Shown in pieces: positions 10,576 to 18,035 of a DNA stretch of 64,000 bases. How positions within the stretch are numbered: the stretch's first letter is position 1; each line of letters starts with the position of its first letter. Location of the stretch: assembly GCF_003014535.1 (NCBI RefSeq), contig NZ_PYGD01000004.1, forward strand, positions 310,001-374,000, in the 5' to 3' direction. Below the pieces are notes generated by a model, which saw nothing but the letters and a program-made list of their open reading frames with translations, did not search any database and was not told the origin of the DNA. The DNA is from Taibaiella chishuiensis. Lineage in GTDB: Bacteria; Bacteroidota; Bacteroidia; Chitinophagales; Chitinophagaceae. A program made the position numbers and the translations under genes.

Positions 10576-10587
10576 TTTCGGTTTTAA

Positions 10588-10788
10588 TTACATAATACCC
10601 GGACGTTGGCAACAAGGCCGTCCCGGGGCTGTTTGTCCGCCGCCATTGCATAAACACTGGGACATACAGGAGTAGCAGGCTGATGCTACTGATCCTCCGC
10701 CCTGTACCTGGCTTTGGTTTAATTGGTCTAATGCTGCGATGGTCTCTTTTTTCAATGCCAGTTTCTTAAGGCCTATGCTCTTTTTCAT
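10588..10788 (-). CDS. Class I lanthipeptide precursor, copy 1
   Basis: A 66-residue precursor peptide. The start at 10788 gives the typical Bacteroidota leader: a basic KKLALKKETIAALDQLNQ block followed by QVQGG, a double-glycine type cleavage site. The core after Gly-Gly is rich in Ser, Thr and Cys: SVASACYSCMSQCLCN, then PGRPCC. These are the residues that form lanthionine rings in modified peptides. A second precursor with the same layout lies about 270 bases upstream on the same strand. No dehydratase, cyclase or export gene is within the window near it. The start overlaps the stop of a 26-codon upstream ORF (ATGA). Product structure and activity are unknown. Confidence 0.8.
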   Translation of the reverse strand: MKKSIGLKKLALKKETIAALDQLNQSQVQGGGSVASACYSCMSQCLCNGGGQTAPGRPCCQRPGIM

Positions 10789-10865
10789 AATCGATCTTTT
10801 TGTGTATGTGATTTGGTCATCCCTTTCTTCTGCCGGGGCAATGCCTCGGGATGATTGTTCAGCAT
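10785..10865 (-). CDS. Possible 26-codon upstream ORF of lanthipeptide copy 1
   Basis: An ORF starting MLNNHPEALPR and ending in TGA, which overlaps the precursor start codon by the sequence ATGA. A -7 element lies about 40 bases upstream, so this would be the first cistron. The second precursor has the same arrangement with a 26-codon ORF of the same length. The first 32 bases of the two ORFs differ at one position only. It may be a translated leader peptide, or the reading frame may be incidental to a conserved RNA element. No ribosome binding site stands out. Confidence 0.45.
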   Translation of the reverse strand: MLNNHPEALPRQKKGMTKSHTQKDRL

Positions 10866-10901
10866 ATTGCAACGGTAGCGCGCTTACCCTTGCAGGTAAC
10901 A

Positions 10902-10909
10902 CAAAGATA
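10902..10909 (-). promoter_or_regulatory. -7 element of lanthipeptide copy 1
   Basis: On the minus strand TATCTTTG matches TAnnTTTG. It predicts a 5' leader of about 105 bases before the precursor, containing the upstream ORF. Confidence 0.6.
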
Positions 10910-11011
10910 ATGATGCGGGTCAAGGAGGCTTCTACCGGTTTTCCGGTATTTTCCCGGTTTCGCCCCCGGCATATTGTTACAATTAACTTAAAGTGCTATA
11001 ACGCTCCGGTA

Positions 11012-11044
11012 GAAAAACGGCCATTCCCCAAAGAGGAATGGCCG
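11012..11044 (-). terminator. Terminator of lanthipeptide copy 2
   Basis: On the minus strand a stem CGGCCATTCC/GGAATGGCCG (11018-11027 with 11035-11044) is followed by TTTTTCT, 16 bases after the stop of copy 2. Confidence 0.8.
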
Positions 11045-11059
11045 CAGGATGAGGATACT

Positions 11060-11266
11060 TTACTCTTGCCTGGTTGGAATCTCGCGCGGGCAACAGGGCC
11101 GGCCGGGAACGGTAGGCTGCGGATTACACAAACACTGCGACATACAGGAGTGACATGCCGATGCAAGGCTGAATCCGCCCTGTACCAGCTGTTGGTTGTG
11201 CTGGTCGAGGGCTGCAATGGTTTCTTTTCTTAAAGCCAGTTTCTTCAGGCTAGCACTTTTTTTCAT
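11060..11266 (-). CDS. Class I lanthipeptide precursor, copy 2
   Basis: A 68-residue precursor from the start at 11266. The leader KKLALRKETIAALDQHNQ and site LVQGG match copy 1. The core reads FSLASACHSCMSQCLCN and later PGRPCC, so the cysteine and serine spacing of the core is conserved while the segment between differs (PQPTV against GGGQTA). Codons of the leader differ at many silent positions from copy 1, so the duplication is not recent. No modification enzymes are near. Same upstream leader and ATGA overlap as copy 1. Confidence 0.8.
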   Translation of the reverse strand: MKKSASLKKLALRKETIAALDQHNQQLVQGGFSLASACHSCMSQCLCNPQPTVPGRPCCPREIPTRQE

Positions 11267-11343
11267 AATGGATGTTGTGGGTAAGCATAGGTGGTTCTTC
11301 CCTTTCTTTTGCGGGGCAATGCCTCGGGACGATTGTTCAGCAT
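11263..11343 (-). CDS. Possible 26-codon upstream ORF of lanthipeptide copy 2
   Basis: An ORF starting MLNNRPEALPR, 26 codons long, whose TGA overlaps the start codon of precursor copy 2 (ATGA). It has the same length, position and opening as the ORF before copy 1. After the first 32 bases the two align best with a one-base shift that is later compensated, so conservation may act on the nucleotide sequence rather than on the peptide. Confidence 0.45.
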   Translation of the reverse strand: MLNNRPEALPRKRKGRTTYAYPQHPL

Positions 11344-11378
11344 CCGGCTGCAGCTGTGCACGGCTGCTGCCCGTAGCA

Positions 11379-11386
11379 CAAAGGTA
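11379..11386 (-). promoter_or_regulatory. -7 element of lanthipeptide copy 2
   Basis: TACCTTTG on the minus strand, 43 bases upstream of the upstream-ORF start. The distance is 44 bases in copy 1. Confidence 0.6.
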
Positions 11387-11676
11387 AACCGCCCCGGGAA
11401 GCCTGGGAATACCTGGTTTTTTGTATTTTTTACTCCTGAGATCCTGGAGTGAAACCGGTAGGGCAGGTTGCCCAGGACCAGGATAAAAGCAGGTAGCAGG
11501 GATGTATTTACAGATCCGGAAGGATTGGCGGGTAGCATGCATCACATAGTTAGGTATTGCGCGGAGCAGGCGCACGTTAACCATTTATAACCGATAAGGA
11601 AAGCAGCACAGCAGGAGATGCTGAGGTACTGGCAACAGGCATGGCAAAGCAGCTCCATGGGGCAGGAGGCCGGAAT
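11387..11676. other. Intergenic region between lanthipeptide copy 2 and folE
   Basis: About 290 bases between the promoter of copy 2 and the folE terminator. Several short frames cross it, but none has a recognisable product or a good start. I see no gene here. Confidence 0.5.
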
Positions 11677-11702
11677 AAAAAAAAGCGCCCCGGAGGGCGC
11701 TT
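11677..11702 (-). terminator. Terminator of folE
   Basis: On the minus strand AAGCGCCC/GGGCGCTT with a 4-base loop is followed by a run of eight T, just after the folE stop. Confidence 0.85.
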
Positions 11703-11713
11703 CGTATATCGTA

Positions 11714-12310
11714 TTATACCAGGTCTGCGGCAATCAGCCTCAGGAATTCAGACCGTGTTTCGTTGTGTTCAAACTGTCCGCTAAAGGCGGAGGTGGTGGT
11801 TACACTATTCTGTTTCTGTACGCCACGCATCATCATGCACATATGTTTGGCTTCGATCACCACCGCAACGCCCAGTGGCGCCAGGGCTTCCTGTATGGCA
11901 TCCAGGATCTGGTGGGTAAGACGCTCCTGTACCTGCAGGCGACGGGCAAAGCAATCCACCACGCGGGCGATTTTGCTTAAACCGGTAATATAACCATTAG
12001 GAATATAGGCAATATGCGCTTTGCCGATAAAAGGCAGCATATGATGCTCGCAAAGTGAATACAGTTCAATATCCTTTACGATTACCATTTCGCTGTAGGG
12101 CTCTTTAAACTTGGCAGAATTCAGGATATCCGCCGCATTCATCTGGTAACCCTGTGTCAGGTACTGCATGGCTTTAGCTACGCGTTCCGGGGTTTTTTGC
12201 AGGCCTTCGCGATCCGCATCTTCACCCAGCAGCTCGATCACCGATTTGTAATGCGTAGTAAGCGGGTTGGTAATGTGCTCGTCGTAATGATCTTCTTTTT
12301 TATATGCCAT
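11714..12310 (-). CDS. folE: GTP cyclohydrolase I
   Basis: A 198-residue type I GTP cyclohydrolase, which turns GTP into 7,8-dihydroneopterin triphosphate, the first step of tetrahydrofolate and related pterins. The motifs are complete: [19 protein letters not shown] at the N-terminus, the zinc and active-site segment [18 protein letters not shown], the [20 protein letters not shown] helix and the [11 protein letters not shown] segment with the third zinc ligand. It follows a 6-carboxytetrahydropterin synthase gene on the same strand with a 36-base gap, so the two probably form an operon supplying pterin or deazapurine intermediates. Confidence 0.97.
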   Translation of the reverse strand: MAYKKEDHYDEHITNPLTTHYKSVIELLGEDADREGLQKTPERVAKAMQYLTQGYQMNAADILNSAKFKEPYSEMVIVKDIELYSLCEHHMLPFIGKAHIAYIPNGYITGLSKIARVVDCFARRLQVQERLTHQILDAIQEALAPLGVAVVIEAKHMCMMMRGVQKQNSVTTTSAFSGQFEHNETRSEFLRLIAADLV

Positions 12311-12346
12311 TCGTAATAATGTAAGTTGTCAATAAACAGAACCGTC

Positions 12347-12757
12347 TTAGCCGAAATATTCCACGTAGATCTTCGGGGTTTCATAGAGGCGTATGCCGTG
12401 CAGGATAGCGCCTTCTTTTTCGATATGGGGCTTTAGTTCGTTCCAGATACCGATGGCCAGGTTTTCCGCGCTGGTAAATTTGCCTTTCATAAACTCCACG
12501 TCCATATTCAGGTTGCGGTGGTCTATTTTTTCGATCACGGCGTCTTTGATCAGCACGCCCAGTGTCTTGGCATTGAAGATAAAACCGGTTTCGGGATGGG
12601 GATCGCCTTTTACAGTAACATGTAATTCATAGTTATGCCCGTGCCAGTTCGCATTGGAACACTTACCAAACACTTCTGCATTTTCCGCATCACTCCATTC
12701 GGGGTTATATAACTTGTGGGCCGCATTAAAATGCTCGACCCTGGTCAGATATACCAT
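12347..12757 (-). CDS. queD: 6-carboxytetrahydropterin synthase (QueD/PTPS family)
   Basis: A 136-residue protein of the 6-pyruvoyl-tetrahydropterin synthase family. The zinc histidines lie in VEHFNAAHKL and WHGHNYEL, with the CSNANWHGHN signature in between holding the active-site cysteine. ENLAIGIWNELKP and a final RLYETPKIYVEY strand complete the fold. In bacteria this family usually makes 6-carboxytetrahydropterin on the way to queuosine, though some members make pyruvoyl-tetrahydropterin; the neighbouring folE fits either. The symbol is therefore a best guess. Confidence 0.88.
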   Translation of the reverse strand: MVYLTRVEHFNAAHKLYNPEWSDAENAEVFGKCSNANWHGHNYELHVTVKGDPHPETGFIFNAKTLGVLIKDAVIEKIDHRNLNMDVEFMKGKFTSAENLAIGIWNELKPHIEKEGAILHGIRLYETPKIYVEYFG

Positions 12758-12776
12758 AATATCGTAATAATTTCCG

Positions 12777-12784
12777 CAAAGGTA
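12777..12784 (-). promoter_or_regulatory. -7 element of the queD-folE operon
   Basis: TACCTTTG on the minus strand, 19 bases before the queD start codon. It is divergent from the mqnB promoter about 55 bases away. Confidence 0.65.
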
Positions 12785-12836
12785 CTATGTTAGCAAGGTT
12801 TCTCAAAAAACATTCAGTATAAAGCCATAAAGGAAT

Positions 12837-12844
12837 TAAATTTG
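12837..12844 (+). promoter_or_regulatory. -7 element before mqnB
   Basis: TAAATTTG lies 18 bases before ATG 12863. Transcription would start near 12850, giving a short leader that includes AGGAG just before the start codon. Confidence 0.65.
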
Positions 12845-12862
12845 CCGGATTAAAACAGGAGT

Positions 12863-13540
12863 ATGCGCTTACTGATCGCGGCGGCCACGACATTTGAACT
12901 GGAGCATTTTCAGCACTTTCTGGATCAGAAATTTGCAAAAACAGCAGAACATCATTACTGTAAGGATAACCTGGAGGTCTATGTATGCATAACCGGTATC
13001 GGTATGATGCAGGCGGCTTTTGCCCTTGCTGCCGCCATCGGGGAGTTCAGGCCTCATTTTGCCCTGCAGGCCGGTGTAGCCGGCGCCTTTAACCGCGACC
13101 TGGCATTGGGCAGCCTCGTTATTGTACGGGCCGAACTGCTGGGCGACCTTGGCGTGGAAGATCATGGCACTTACCAGGACATGTTCGATATCGGGTTGAT
13201 GCAGGAAGGCCGGCAACCCTTTGCGGGCCGGCAACTGGTGAACAGTTTCCAGGATTTCCCGCTGAAGCTCAACCTGCCCTTCGTAACCAGCCTGACGGTC
13301 AATACGGTAAGCGGTAGCAGCGCCACCATTCATAAAAGAACAGAAAAATACGGTTGTGATGTGGAGAGTATGGAAGGCGCAGCATTTCACTATGCCTGCC
13401 TGATGAAGAAGCTGCCCTTTTTGCAGGTGCGCAGCATCTCCAATTATGTGGAGCCGCGTGATAAAAGCAAATGGAAAATGAAAGAAGCGATCCGGAGCCT
13501 GAACGACTGGATGATCGAAAACCTGCCGACCGACCTGTAA
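12863..13540 (+). CDS. mqnB: Futalosine hydrolase
   Basis: A 225-residue member of the purine nucleoside phosphorylase/nucleosidase superfamily. It fits futalosine hydrolase, which splits futalosine to dehypoxanthine futalosine in the futalosine route to menaquinone. Seen motifs: ITGIGMMQAAFAL, LQAGVAGAF, the active-site segment DVESMEGAAFHYAC and RSISNYVEPRDKSKW. AGGAG stands directly upstream of the ATG, which is unusually good for this phylum. A DUF2007 gene and trmD follow in the same direction with short gaps (27 bases each). Confidence 0.9.
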   Translation: MRLLIAAATTFELEHFQHFLDQKFAKTAEHHYCKDNLEVYVCITGIGMMQAAFALAAAIGEFRPHFALQAGVAGAFNRDLALGSLVIVRAELLGDLGVEDHGTYQDMFDIGLMQEGRQPFAGRQLVNSFQDFPLKLNLPFVTSLTVNTVSGSSATIHKRTEKYGCDVESMEGAAFHYACLMKKLPFLQVRSISNYVEPRDKSKWKMKEAIRSLNDWMIENLPTDL

Positions 13541-13567
13541 GCGACCGGAGGCAATAAACCCAAGCCC

Positions 13568-13999
13568 ATGGCCGAATTGGTAACCCTACGAAGTTTTGAC
13601 AACTATATTACTGCCAATATTGTAAAAGCCAGGCTCGAAGCGGAAGGTATTGTATGTGTATTGCAGGACGAGCATACCGTATCCATGCAGTGGGTATGGT
13701 CGCAGGCCATAGGCGGCATTAAGCTGCAGGTGGCGGAGCAGGACGAGGGCCGGGCGCTGCACATCCTGGAAACAACCGAAGAGGAGGTACGCCTGGAGCG
13801 CGAAACGCCGGGCTTCTGGGATGAAGATACCGAACAGCTCGACCCTTCCAATAAACTCTGTATCCATTGCGGCAGTAAGAATACCCGCAGGGTCGATTTT
13901 AAAAAAGGACCAACTTTCCTGTCCTGGCTCTTACTGGGTTTCCCCTTGCTGTTCCGTTCCGACAAATGGCATTGTTTCCATTGCGGCGAAGAATTTTAA
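13568..13999 (+). CDS. DUF2007 protein with C-terminal zinc ribbon
   Basis: A 143-residue protein. Residues 1-70 form a DUF2007 (putative signal-transducing) domain: LRSFDNYITANIVKARLEAE and GIKLQVAEQDEGRALHIL. The C-terminal part carries two CxxC pairs, CIHCGSKNT and CFHCGEEF, that look like a zinc ribbon, with a short hydrophobic stretch between (FLSWLLLGFPLLF). Function unknown. It sits between mqnB and trmD in a tight row and may be cotranscribed. Confidence 0.8.
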   Translation: MAELVTLRSFDNYITANIVKARLEAEGIVCVLQDEHTVSMQWVWSQAIGGIKLQVAEQDEGRALHILETTEEEVRLERETPGFWDEDTEQLDPSNKLCIHCGSKNTRRVDFKKGPTFLSWLLLGFPLLFRSDKWHCFHCGEEF

Positions 14000-14026
14000 A
14001 CCGGTATGCCGGTACAACATTGAATT

Positions 14027-14710
14027 ATGCGTATTGATATTATAACCGTAGTGCCCGGGCTGTTGGAAAGCCCTTTTGCCCATTCGATCATGAAAAGGGC
14101 GCAGGATAAAGGTTTGCTGGAGGTGCATGTGCACAACCTGCGCGATTTTACACCCTACAAACATGCCCAGGTAGACGATTACCAGTTTGGCGGTGGTGCG
14201 GGTATGGTGATGATGCCCGAACCCCTGGCCTTATGTATCGAGTCTTTCCAGCAGCAAAGAACCTACGACGAGATTATTTATATGACGCCCGACGGGCAGA
14301 GGTTTGAGCAAAAGATTGCCAACCGTTTGTCGATGAAAGGCAACCTGATGATCATTTGCGGGCATTACAAAGGTATCGACGAACGCATCCGCGAACATTA
14401 TATAACCATGGAAATCTCTATCGGTGATTATGTACTGAGTGGTGGCGAACTGGCAGCGGCGGTAGTTGTGGATGCGGTAGGCCGTTTATTACCCGGTGTG
14501 CTTAACGATGAAACCTCGGCCCTGTTCGACTCCTTCCAGGACGACCTGCTGGCCCCGCCGGTGTATACGCGCCCCGCCGACTTCAGGGGTTGGAAAGTGC
14601 CCGACGAATTGCTGAGCGGCGATCCTAAGATCGTTGATGCCTGGCGGCAGGACAAGGCCCTGGAGCGCACGCAACAGCGCCGTCCGGACCTGCTGGAGCG
14701 GCACGATTAA
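14027..14710 (+). CDS. trmD: tRNA (guanine-N1)-methyltransferase TrmD
   Basis: A 227-residue SPOUT methyltransferase that methylates G37 of tRNAs next to the anticodon using S-adenosylmethionine. The knot region is intact: [10 protein letters not shown], then [17 protein letters not shown]. The N-terminal part has the GGGAGMVM loop. The usual partners (rpsP, rimM, rplS) are not adjacent; it follows mqnB and a DUF2007 gene instead. A strong terminator follows. Confidence 0.97.
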   Translation: MRIDIITVVPGLLESPFAHSIMKRAQDKGLLEVHVHNLRDFTPYKHAQVDDYQFGGGAGMVMMPEPLALCIESFQQQRTYDEIIYMTPDGQRFEQKIANRLSMKGNLMIICGHYKGIDERIREHYITMEISIGDYVLSGGELAAAVVVDAVGRLLPGVLNDETSALFDSFQDDLLAPPVYTRPADFRGWKVPDELLSGDPKIVDAWRQDKALERTQQRRPDLLERHD

Positions 14711-14756
14711 TGGCTTTAACTTTAAGAGCTGACCGATAGTATTACCTTATAAATTA

Positions 14757-14788
14757 TGGCCCCCGCAATAGCGGGGGCTGTTTTTATG
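14757..14788 (+). terminator. Terminator of trmD
   Basis: GCCCCCGC AATA GCGGGGGC followed by TGTTTTTA, about 50 bases after the stop. Confidence 0.85.
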
Positions 14789-14810
14789 GGCGCATTTGTT
14801 CGTTCGGGGT

Positions 14811-15555
14811 TATGCTTGCTTGCTTGCACTTCCGTTGTTAATCCTCACTGCGCTCAGGATGACGGGGAGCGGGCTCAGGATGGCAGGAGTGAGTGATGTG
14901 GCTTGTGCTTCCCCTTGTCGCTATTGTTTGTAGCGTTAGGGGGAGACAGGTTACGTGCATGGCTCCCGCCTGATGTCATGCTGAGCGCAGCGAAGCATCT
15001 TACCGGGCAGGCGGTTATGCTGACCGTTAGCATTACCTGTGCGCTAAGGTGTGGCGGAGTATAGTTATGCTTGCTTGCACTTGTGCTCCCTTTATTAAGA
15101 TCCTTCGCTTTGCTCAGGATGATGGGGAGGGGGCTTAGGATGGCGGGAGTGAGTGATGTGGCTTGTGCTTCCCCTTGTCGCTATTGTTTGTAGCGTTAGG
15201 GGAGACAGGTTACGTGCATGGCTCCCGCCTGATGCCATGCTGAGCGTAGCGAAGCATCTTACCGGGCAGGAGGTTACGCTGACACTTAGCATTACCTGTG
15301 CGCTAAGGTGTGGCGGAGTATAGTTATGCTTTGCTTGTACTTGCGCTCCCTCTGTTAAGATCCTTCGCTACGCTCAGGATGACGGGGAGGGGCTTAGGAT
15401 GGCGGGAGTGAGTGATGTGGCTTGTGCTTCCCCTTGTCGCTATTGTTTGTAGCGTTAGGCGAGACAGGTTACGTGCATGGCTCCCACCTGATGTCATGCT
15501 GAGCGTAGCGAAGCATCTTACCGGGCAGGAGAGGAGGTCATGCTGACCGTTAGCG
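14811..15555. repeat. Tandem repeat units of about 255-259 bases
   Basis: Three successive units begin near 14811, 15066 and 15325 with the same text TATGCTTGCTTGCACTT or close variants. Each holds a hairpin ATCCT...AGGAT around TTCGCTGCGCTC, a stretch GTGGCTTGTGCTTCCCCTTG, and a second hairpin ATGCT...AGCAT. Units differ by scattered substitutions and small indels. No ORF is supported in them. A fourth unit follows the first GIY-YIG gene and a truncated fifth the second, so the array continues to about 16640. Confidence 0.85.
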
Positions 15556-15946
15556 TTACTGTTCTAATATTAAGTACTTGAAAGTGGCTGTTGCTGAGGG
15601 CATCTACGGATATTGCCAGGAAATAGTCCTTTATGCCTCCACCTTACTTTGTTTACATAACTACGAACAAAAACAAGACCGTATTATATACTGGTGTAAC
15701 CAATAATCTTGTTTTGAGAATGAGCCAGCATGTTTACCAGGCAAACAGTCGTAACAGTGCTACATTCACCGGCAGGTATGCTTGTTGTTACCTGGTCTAT
15801 TTCGAAGAGCACCGGTATATCCCTGAGGCAATAAAGCGGGAGAAACAAATTAAGGGCTGGACAAGAGCGAGGAAAAAGGCCCTGATTGAAACCATCAATC
15901 CCGGGATTTGTTTCCTGGATGCGGGATAGGTCTGGGCTTGTTTGCA
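15556..15946 (+). repeat. First copy of the GIY-YIG-bearing repeat
   Basis: A block starting TTACTGTTCTAATATTAAG and ending past the GIY-YIG gene. It recurs at about 16194-16583, offset by 636-638 bases, with two one-base deletions upstream of the gene and an apparently identical coding part. Confidence 0.8.
15633..15929 (+). CDS. GIY-YIG nuclease domain protein, copy 1
   Basis: A 98-residue single-domain GIY-YIG protein of the UvrC/YhbQ-like family. The two signature strands are degenerate: YFVYIT takes the GIY place and LYTGVT the YIG place. A family-type arginine (NNLVLRMSQH) and the later glutamate helix (PEAIKREKQIKGWTRARK) are present, so a nuclease active site is plausible. It is embedded in a repeat array and duplicated exactly at 16269, which suggests a mobile or self-spreading unit; that is inference. 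Short GIY-YIG proteins of this kind are common in Bacteroidota and their role is not known. Confidence 0.8.
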   Translation: MPPPYFVYITTNKNKTVLYTGVTNNLVLRMSQHVYQANSRNSATFTGRYACCYLVYFEEHRYIPEAIKREKQIKGWTRARKKALIETINPGICFLDAG

Positions 15947-16195
15947 CTTGTGCTCCCTCTGTTAAGATCCTTCGCTGCGCTCAGGATGACAGAGGGAGAC
16001 GGATCCTTCGCTGCGCTCAGGATGACGGGGGAGGGGGCTTAGGATGGCAGGAGTGAGTGATGGCTTGTGCTTCCCCTTGTCGCTATTGTTTGTAGCGTTA
16101 GGCGAGACAGGTTACGTGCATGGCTCCCGCCTAATGTCATGCTGAGCGCAGCGAAGCATCTTACCGGGCAGGAGGTTATGCTGACCATTGGCATT
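15935..16195. repeat. Fourth repeat unit, with a doubled hairpin
   Basis: Same unit as in 14811-15555, between the two GIY-YIG blocks. The hairpin motif GATCCTTCGCTGCGCTCAGG occurs twice here, about 36 bases apart (near 15966 and 16002). Confidence 0.8.
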
Positions 16196-16268
16196 ACTGT
16201 TCTAATATTAAGTACTTGAAAGTGGCTGTTGCTGAGGGCATCACGGATATTGCCAGGAAATAGTCCTT

Positions 16269-16565
16269 ATGCCTCCACCTTACTTTGTTTACATAACTAC
16301 GAACAAAAACAAGACCGTATTATATACTGGTGTAACCAATAATCTTGTTTTGAGAATGAGCCAGCATGTTTACCAGGCAAACAGTCGTAACAGTGCTACA
16401 TTCACCGGCAGGTATGCTTGTTGTTACCTGGTCTATTTCGAAGAGCACCGGTATATCCCTGAGGCAATAAAGCGGGAGAAACAAATTAAGGGCTGGACAA
16501 GAGCGAGGAAAAAGGCCCTGATTGAAACCATCAATCCCGGGATTTGTTTCCTGGATGCGGGATAG
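16269..16565 (+). CDS. GIY-YIG nuclease domain protein, copy 2
   Basis: Encodes the same 98 residues as the gene at 15633, and by eye the nucleotide sequence is also identical. Upstream it differs by two single-base deletions. The perfect match shows a very recent duplication or gene conversion of a roughly 638-base unit made of one repeat plus one gene. See copy 1 for domains. Confidence 0.8.
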   Translation: MPPPYFVYITTNKNKTVLYTGVTNNLVLRMSQHVYQANSRNSATFTGRYACCYLVYFEEHRYIPEAIKREKQIKGWTRARKKALIETINPGICFLDAG

Positions 16566-16784
16566 GTCTGGGCTTGTTTGCACTTGTGCTCCCGCTATTA
16601 AGATCCTTCGCTGCGCTCAGGATGACGGGAGGGGGCAGGATGACGAGGGAAGGGCAGGATGGAGAGTGGAAGGGGGCTCAGGATGAGGACTGGGAGGAAG
16701 ACGCGCTGCGCTCCCGATAAATCCGTACCTTCCTTGTCCGGAAAGCGTTTGCGACCGGTTACCCGAAACCCATCAACCCGATCC
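16566..16784. repeat. Truncated fifth repeat unit and junction
   Basis: Bases to about 16630 repeat the start of the unit (GCTTGTTTGCACTTGTGCTCCC, then the ATCCT...AGGAT hairpin). It then breaks up into short AGGATGA-containing remnants. A frame open from 16659 joins the acyltransferase but its first 42 codons come from this repeat, so I do not count them as coding. Confidence 0.6.
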
Positions 16785-17951
16785 ATGAATGCACCCAACG
16801 TTTCCCCAACCAGGAACCGAGGCATCGATATGCTGCGCGGCTTCAGTATCTTATCGGTCGTGCTGCTGCATCTCAATATCCATTTCCACCTTACCGATAC
16901 CTTCCTGAAAACGGTACTGCCCAAGAAAGTGTTTATGGTACTGTTCTGGAGCGGCTACTACGGTGTGATCATCTTCTTCACCCTGTCGGGTTACCTGATT
17001 ACGCAATCGATACTGCGGCGCTGGGGGGAGCCCGGGCAGATCCGTCTGCCTGTGTTTTACCGCTACCGGGCTGCCCGTATTTTACCACCCTTACTGGCCC
17101 TGTTACTCATCCTTTCCTTGCTTCATATTTTCGGAGTGACCGGCTTCGTGATCGACAATTCTAAAACATCCCTCGCCGAAGCCCTGGTGGCAGCCCTCAC
17201 CTTCCATATCAACTGGCTGGAGATGCGGGCAGGCTACCTGCCCGCTAACTGGGATGTATTATGGACCATATCGATCGAAGAAGTCTTCTACCTCGTATTC
17301 CCTTTGCTGGGCCTGCTTTTGCGGCGACGGCTACCCCTCCTGCTCCTGTTGAGCTGTGGTGTGCTGATCGCGCCCTGGGCCCGTACCCACCTGTTTATCG
17401 ATAACGAACTTGGCGACCGTAACAATCTTGCCTGTATCGATGCCCTGTCGCTGGGTTGTATCACGGCTTTGATCGCGGACAAATTAGCGACCGTTAAGAT
17501 CTGGAAGCGCCTGTACCCGCTGCTGGGTTGGGCTTTGGTCGTTTTCGTGATCGTATTTCGCAACCTCTTATTTAAATCGGGTATTACTGCATTGGGCCTC
17601 GATGTGAGTATACTCTCCCTGGGGGTATGCGGCATCCTGCTCCGGATGCATAACCGCCCGGAAACGCTTACAGGGCAAGGGTTTCCGGGCTTGCGCTGGC
17701 TAGCCGATATGGGGCAATACAGTTACGAGATTTATCTCAGTCATATGTTCGTGGTCATCGCTGCGGCGCAGCTGTACCAGCGATTTGGGGTAGCGGATAC
17801 CTATCTGCCCTTCGTGCTCTTACTGGCAACTATCGCCTGCTATCTACTCGGTAAACTGGCTTATACTTGTTTTTCAGAACCGGTAAACCGGGCGTTGCGG
17901 CGTAAAGCTGACAAAAACATGCAGGCAACCAAGCAGGGGCCTGTTACCTGA
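16785..17951 (+). CDS. Acyltransferase 3 family membrane protein
   Basis: A 388-residue polytopic membrane protein of the acyltransferase 3 (OafA/NodX-like) family, which O-acylates sugars of surface polysaccharides or similar acceptors. ATG 16785 puts the family start RNRGIDMLRGFSILSVVLLH near the N-terminus; the frame is open further upstream but that part derives from a repeat. The histidine in VVLLHLNIH, the FFTLSGYLIT segment and YRYRAARI are family hallmarks. About ten membrane helices follow. The acceptor cannot be told. No polysaccharide cluster lies nearby. Confidence 0.85.
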   Translation: MNAPNVSPTRNRGIDMLRGFSILSVVLLHLNIHFHLTDTFLKTVLPKKVFMVLFWSGYYGVIIFFTLSGYLITQSILRRWGEPGQIRLPVFYRYRAARILPPLLALLLILSLLHIFGVTGFVIDNSKTSLAEALVAALTFHINWLEMRAGYLPANWDVLWTISIEEVFYLVFPLLGLLLRRRLPLLLLLSCGVLIAPWARTHLFIDNELGDRNNLACIDALSLGCITALIADKLATVKIWKRLYPLLGWALVVFVIVFRNLLFKSGITALGLDVSILSLGVCGILLRMHNRPETLTGQGFPGLRWLADMGQYSYEIYLSHMFVVIAAAQLYQRFGVADTYLPFVLLLATIACYLLGKLAYTCFSEPVNRALRRKADKNMQATKQGPVT

Positions 17952-18035
17952 ATTGCCTGTTTTGGATACGCGCGGGGAAATGGATATCTTTAAACGGGAT
18001 GTGGTTCATTAATGATGCAATAACCTCTATAAACT

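Noticed and set aside
11542-11733. Cys-containing minus-strand frame as a third lanthipeptide precursor
   Set aside because: It lacks the KKLAL-type leader and the GG site and overlaps the folE terminator.
14811-16640. CRISPR array
   Set aside because: Units are about 255 bases with internal hairpins and variable copies, not short direct repeats with unique spacers, and no cas genes are near.
16659-16784. Extended N-terminus of the acyltransferase
   Set aside because: Those 42 codons lie in repeat-derived DNA; the family start begins right after ATG 16785.
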